From NCBI GenBank assembly GCA_025786725.1, contig JAHLTZ010000014.1, positions 372,001 to 436,000 of the forward strand: a DNA stretch of 64,000 nt. Direction: 5' to 3'. Numbering within the stretch: position 1 is the stretch's first letter; every line of letters starts with the position of its first letter. Positions 59,665 through 64,000 of this stretch are shown here, one piece after another. A program made the translations under genes and the position numbers. Below the pieces are notes generated by a model. It did no database searches. It saw nothing but the letters and a program-made list of their open reading frames with translations, and was not told the origin of the DNA. Source of the DNA: Syncephalis fuscata (lineage: Eukaryota; Zoopagomycota; Zoopagomycetes; Zoopagales; Piptocephalidaceae).

Positions 59665-62297
59665 TCAGACATTTTCTGTTTCGGACAATATTGCCAGCTC
59701 ATTAAGCATCTGGCGAACTTCTTCTCTTGTTGCTATTTCAGTAGATTTTGTCCTTGCCAGCGTAGGCAGTTCAAGCACTTGTAGTAGCTGACTGAGGCCT
59801 GGAGGTGCTAAAAGTGTAAAACGTGCCAGAGCACATGCTAACCGATAGACTATTGATTGTTTAGCACATAAGTTAAACTGTTCAGTGTAACAATAAAGGC
59901 AGTGCAGTTTACATACCAATTTCTTCGTCTTGTTCGTTGCGGAGTGCTTCAGTCATCGCACTTGTACACTCGATTAGCCATGCCTCATCGTTCTGCACGT
60001 CAGTTTCGGCAGTATTGGAGATGATGCCGCCTTCTCCGCGCTCCGTACCAGTGCGTAGTTCCCAAATACGTGTCGCCACGTTAAAGGCAAGAGACGCAGC
60101 CGCACGTCGCGTGGCAACATCTTCCACCAATAGCGAGTGAACCAAAAGCTCCGTGATAACGCTATGAGGCGATATCACTGCCTCGGTGTTACGGCCCACC
60201 GGTGGCAACGTGTGCTTGGGTGTTGATAGAGTCCAGTCACTGGCAACAGGGTCTATAAACAAATGGCATGCCTAGTCAATAGCTGTTAGCACCGCATTCG
60301 CCCAGCCACCACTTTTACTTACACAGCGTAGACACAATAATACGTATGGTCGTGGTGCCATTTTGTTAGATGAATCAGGCAGGACTGCTGCGTATAGTGT
60401 GGCAAGCAAGGTAAGATCTAAATATATGTATTGTAAAGCAATTTAGTCGGATTTAATAACATCTATCAATACAATCACCCTACCTATATCCGATGTATAC
60501 TGGGAACGGCCAGCTTTGTTGAGTAAAATGACCCGCACAAGATCCAGCAAAGGAAATGCTTTATCCGTGGGCAAGCGAATCAATAAATAGTCTATAATTA
60601 CACATTTAATAAACATTTATGATTTTCTATTGTTATAGCAATCACTTACCAACAGTAACATACCAGTCCTTTGGCAAGTCTTCTGTAAACGATTCGCCAC
60701 CTGACTGTGCCTTTTCCCAACGAGTAAACCATTGCTCAAGCAGATCAAACTGTGTCTTTTGCTGCTCGTTTAGCAATGTTTGGTTTAACACCGTTTCAAA
60801 GGCAGTGATAAATTCTCGCAATTTGCCAAAGGCCACCGCAACCTTGGGTAGACTAGTAAAGAGAATCGGAGCCGATGAAAACCGATTTAATGTAGGAAGA
60901 TCCAGCTTGGAATGTGGATGAGCTGCACGGTATTAATTTATAAACTTTTAATTAATATTTTCAACACAACTTACGTGGATATGCAGTAAATCGTAATAAA
61001 TTGATATTTGATTTAAGCTCTGCTAAATTAGCACCAGAAAATTCATAATGCTAAACATTGATAGTTATTAAATTAGTATTGTTTAATAATATTATAAACA
61101 GTAATTACCTTTTCTCCATCTAGAAAGAACATAAATGTTGGTGTACCACGAATTTGATAATGCATTGCTACATCATACGCCACACCTGTATCTATAACAA
61201 CGCCAATAATCGGCTTTTTAGCTACTATCCCGTCAAGATCTTCTGGGTTTGTAATAAGACTTTTAAACTCGGGTGCAATTAGCCGACATGGTGGACATCC
61301 TTGAGATGTAAAATAGACAGCAACGGCTCGATTGGTGGTCAACAGTGTATTTAGTGTAGCCAAATTCCGTACTTCATGAAGTAGCTTTGCTGGTTCCGGT
61401 GGCTGCCGTTGAATAGTAGCTGGTACTGCAGTAGAAGATGCTGCTGCACCACTACCAGTACTAGTACCAATTCTACTCGGTCCAAAGAACGACTCAATCA
61501 TAGGTCTCATTTGCTGTCCAAATGGCCTATAAAACTAATCGGTCATTATTTAACATATAAACCTACTAACTAGCTTACGTCTGAAGGAAATCCGCGGGTA
61601 GATCTGCATACCAATTAATTAGTCTGTATTTATTGGCATAACATGGTTTGTTATTTTACTTACTGGTAATGAAATCTGGAATTGATTTAGCCACAAGAAA
61701 CTGTATTACTTCATTTGAAAATGTATTACAATTGTGATCGAGTAAATGGTATTTATCGGCACTGTAAATACACACAATTGTTAGATGAATAGATAATTAT
61801 TCGTGTATAATTAATGTTACCCGAAACGATTGCGGACATTGTCTATAAACTCCAAAAATACATCCGATGGCAAATGAGTCACGCCCATATCAACGACTTG
61901 TAGTGGAGTGCCATGCACAGTGGTTCCCTATTGCCACGTCAGCATCCACCACTCGGATATTACAGCTACTTACTGGTGTATCCACTTGAATTCCCTGGCC
62001 AAAGTAATATTCTTGCCCATACACTACTACTGATGTGTGCCTACCATTCATAATATACAATTGCTAGTTAGCCAACTACACGTCTCTATAGTCATAATTG
62101 CTATTTACCAAATTCCATCTATAAAGAGTAGTCGCAATGAAGGAGTATTGAATAGTGGCTTATTAACACAGCGATAGCAACGTCACTCCGTACTTACCAA
62201 CTTGACGACCCATCAAAGGAAGTGACATGACCTTTGCCATACCACGCGATAGATCGTAAACATATAGTTTTACGGGATGACCTTCGTTCGCTGTCAT
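59665..62297 (-). CDS. PPPDE (DeSI) peptidase - thioredoxin - PUL fusion protein
   Basis: Three-domain protein with a predicted role in ubiquitin/SUMO handling. ATG 62297 opens MTANEGHPVKLYVYDLSRG. The N-terminal PPPDE domain has the catalytic His in GIWHTSVVVYGQEYYFG and Cys in LLDHNCNTFSNE, both kept. The middle exon (61073-61510) carries a thioredoxin domain with an intact CPPC active site (TSQGCPPCRLI) and the cis-Pro loop RGTPTFMFF. The C-terminal 300 residues form an Armadillo-like PUL domain (Cdc48/p97-binding in Ufd3/PLAA), ending VLELPTLARTKST. About nine exons; stop TGA 59665-59667. This order is known in other fungi. Function here is inferred from the domains. Confidence 0.88.
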
Positions 62298-63856
62298 GTT
62301 AACAGAGATGGAGCAAATAGGTGTTAAAGGCAATAGCAATGGTGTTAATAGTAAAAGTATTATTAGCAATATTGATGATGTTAATAATGTTTAATAGCAA
62401 TATTAATGATTAGAATTAATTTGGGATCAAAAATAGCTTTATAGTTGACAAATCAGTCTTATAATATAGAAGCGCTTTCGATCTGTTTTCCAATAGTGAT
62501 TAAAAATGACTCCATTTGACTAGAATTGAAGTGCACCAATAGGGACAACTGTAACTGTACAACCAGCATTTGAACTCTTCTATCCATTTACTCATTAATT
62601 GCATCCATTAACGCATGACATTTAATAAAATTACTCTTGATTGTTATAAATATCAATCGCCAAATACGTCGTTCACATTTTTCCTAATGTCCTACATGGC
62701 AATTATTCTGTCGGATGTTGCCACTTTTGGTTTTTTAAAACATATTAGCGAGCCATCATCGACCAATTCCGGTCTCCTTGCCATTTAACCAGTCGTTGTT
62801 GTTCAATGCCCCTTTTTCCCTTTCCAACCCGTCTGGCAACGAAGAGACATGCAGCAACAGCAGCAGCAGCAGCAGAACAGCAGCAGAGCAGCATTACCAT
62901 CAGTGCCATAATTATTATTATTACGGTGCTGATAAGCCATGGCGTTTCATGCATTATTTCATTTACGTACGAGCGTAACCTTCTTCGTCATACTTACCGA
63001 AACAGTGTGTATGATCGAGCAATAAAGTGAATTCACGCAGTAAATGGGGCCTCTTTGTGTGTTCGGGTATCGATTTTCATGGAACCATTTGATTTGCCTG
63101 CCATTTTTGTACATCCCCTCTGCGGCATTCTTGTATGTGTGTATTTATATTATGTGTGCGCGTGTGTGGGTGGTCCATTTCAATGTTAACACTGTTTGTT
63201 TAGAAACAAGTGGGGACAACACACACACACGAATAATTCTCTCTCTCTTTGCTTGCATGTGTTGTCCTCCCTTTCGTCCACGCGGTCGACTTACTTCCTC
63301 ATTGTCTTTCGTTCTTCATCTTCCATTGGCATTCATTTTTAGTGTTGCTTTGGAGACTCCTTTTTACTGACTATTATTATTACACTACTACTATTACAAC
63401 CACTACCACAACTATTACCACTATTACTATTATTACTAGTGCTACTATATATTCACTCTTAATAGTGGCTGGCCTCACCGGCCCTACATACACGTCTATA
63501 TACAAACGCCCGTTTGTTTATTTGTTTGTTTGTGGCCATCGAGAGTACTTCCTTTTTTTGAGTGAGGAATAGAGCGTTTATTTAAAATTTGCAGGTAAGT
63601 GTAGGACGACGATGATACAAATATCCATATACGATATCTACGTGGCCGTAACCAGCTCTTGCTGTTACTGTGCTAGTATTGCTACTGTACTGGGTACTGC
63701 TTGATACATCAGTAGACAGGCAATTACTATTGGCTTGTACACTTTGGTGGCTATTTTTATTCTACTATTGTGAGGAGTGCCCAAAATGCTTGATTTTCTT
63801 ACAACGCACACACACACACACATACATACACGGAATACATACACTATCGCACACAC
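62298..63856. other. Intergenic with simple repeats
   Basis: 1.5 kb between two minus-strand genes. It holds a CAG tract (62852-62893), (ACT)n/(ATT)n triplets (63372-63440), GT/CA runs and CT-rich stretches. The PPPDE gene promoter is at the left. Several open frames here are made of these repeats and are not supported. Confidence 0.6.
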
Positions 63857-64000
63857 CTATGCTACTGCTTCTCTATCTCTTTCTCTCTCTTTCTCTCTCT
63901 TTTCTTGCACTTGGCTTTTCTTATTCTCTTGCATTGTTTGTTTGTTCAGCTTGGCTTGTTTAATCGCTTCAATACCGTCTAACACCTGTTGCTTTTGCTT
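63857..64000 (-). CDS. 3' end of an unidentified gene (partial)
   Basis: From the window edge the minus strand is open for 47 codons to TAG 63857-63859. It encodes a charged, helical tail: LDGIEAIKQAKLNKQ, then a Lys/Gln-rich part and EKERERDREAVA. Composition suggests a coiled-coil C-terminus. The GA-rich repeat could also produce such a frame by chance. The gene body is outside the window, so no name is offered. Confidence 0.35.
   Translation of the reverse strand, partial: KQKQQVLDGIEAIKQAKLNKQTMQENKKSQVQEKREKERERDREAVA

Noticed and set aside
62806-63572. Several plus-strand open frames of 66-108 codons
   Set aside because: They consist mostly of CAG, ACT, GT and CT simple repeats and show no conserved motifs.

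Overview
The window is 64 kb of an AT-rich eukaryotic nuclear genome, almost certainly fungal. Conserved genes are cut by many short introns (mostly about 45-100 bp) with a strong GTAAGT donor. Fungus-typical proteins are present: an Ecm33-like wall protein, a PPPDE-thioredoxin-PUL fusion, a Ycr023c-like transporter, an Iec1-like zinc finger, ERG13 and ERG20. Intron density together with secreted subtilisin- and trypsin-type proteases suggests an early-diverging fungus (Zoopagomycota-like). That placement is inference; the sequence alone does not fix the lineage.

Layout. 1-3557: 3' part of ribosomal protein eL21 (+) and APC5 (-). 4.3-7.1 kb: a small accessory island with a secreted ten-cysteine protein and a repeat element. 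7.2-32.4 kb: a compact housekeeping block: UTP21, RIM2-type carrier, SED5, SNX3, a membrane ZZ/EF-hand protein, CDC123, TRM1, HMG-CoA synthase, FPP synthase, a C2H2 factor, ATP synthase OSCP and VPS16. Many of these pairs are convergent with only about 50-100 bp between stop codons. 32.4-57.4 kb: a gene-poor, repeat-rich accessory compartment. It holds an intronless subtilase, glyoxalase I, a 762-bp near-identical inverted repeat with a 4-kb spacer, a minisatellite interrupted by a SINE-like insertion, two trypsin-like proteases, an Ecm33-like GPI protein, and a tandem pair of the ten-cysteine family (one broken). 57.4-64 kb: an MFS transporter, a PPPDE-thioredoxin-PUL gene and the 3' end of one more gene, all minus strand.

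How genes relate. HMG-CoA synthase and FPP synthase (both isoprenoid/sterol pathway) are divergent and share a 1.2-kb promoter with SRE-like and CACGTG elements. SED5, SNX3 and VPS16 are endomembrane trafficking genes. The accessory compartment is dominated by secreted or surface proteins (proteases, ten-cysteine proteins, Ecm33-like), as expected for secretion and host or substrate interaction.

Caution. Two conserved genes (HMG-CoA synthase and the C2H2 factor) each lack one base inside a conserved motif, apparently from A runs. Consensus indel errors are therefore a live explanation for broken frames in this window. No CRISPR array, rRNA or convincing tRNA gene was seen.
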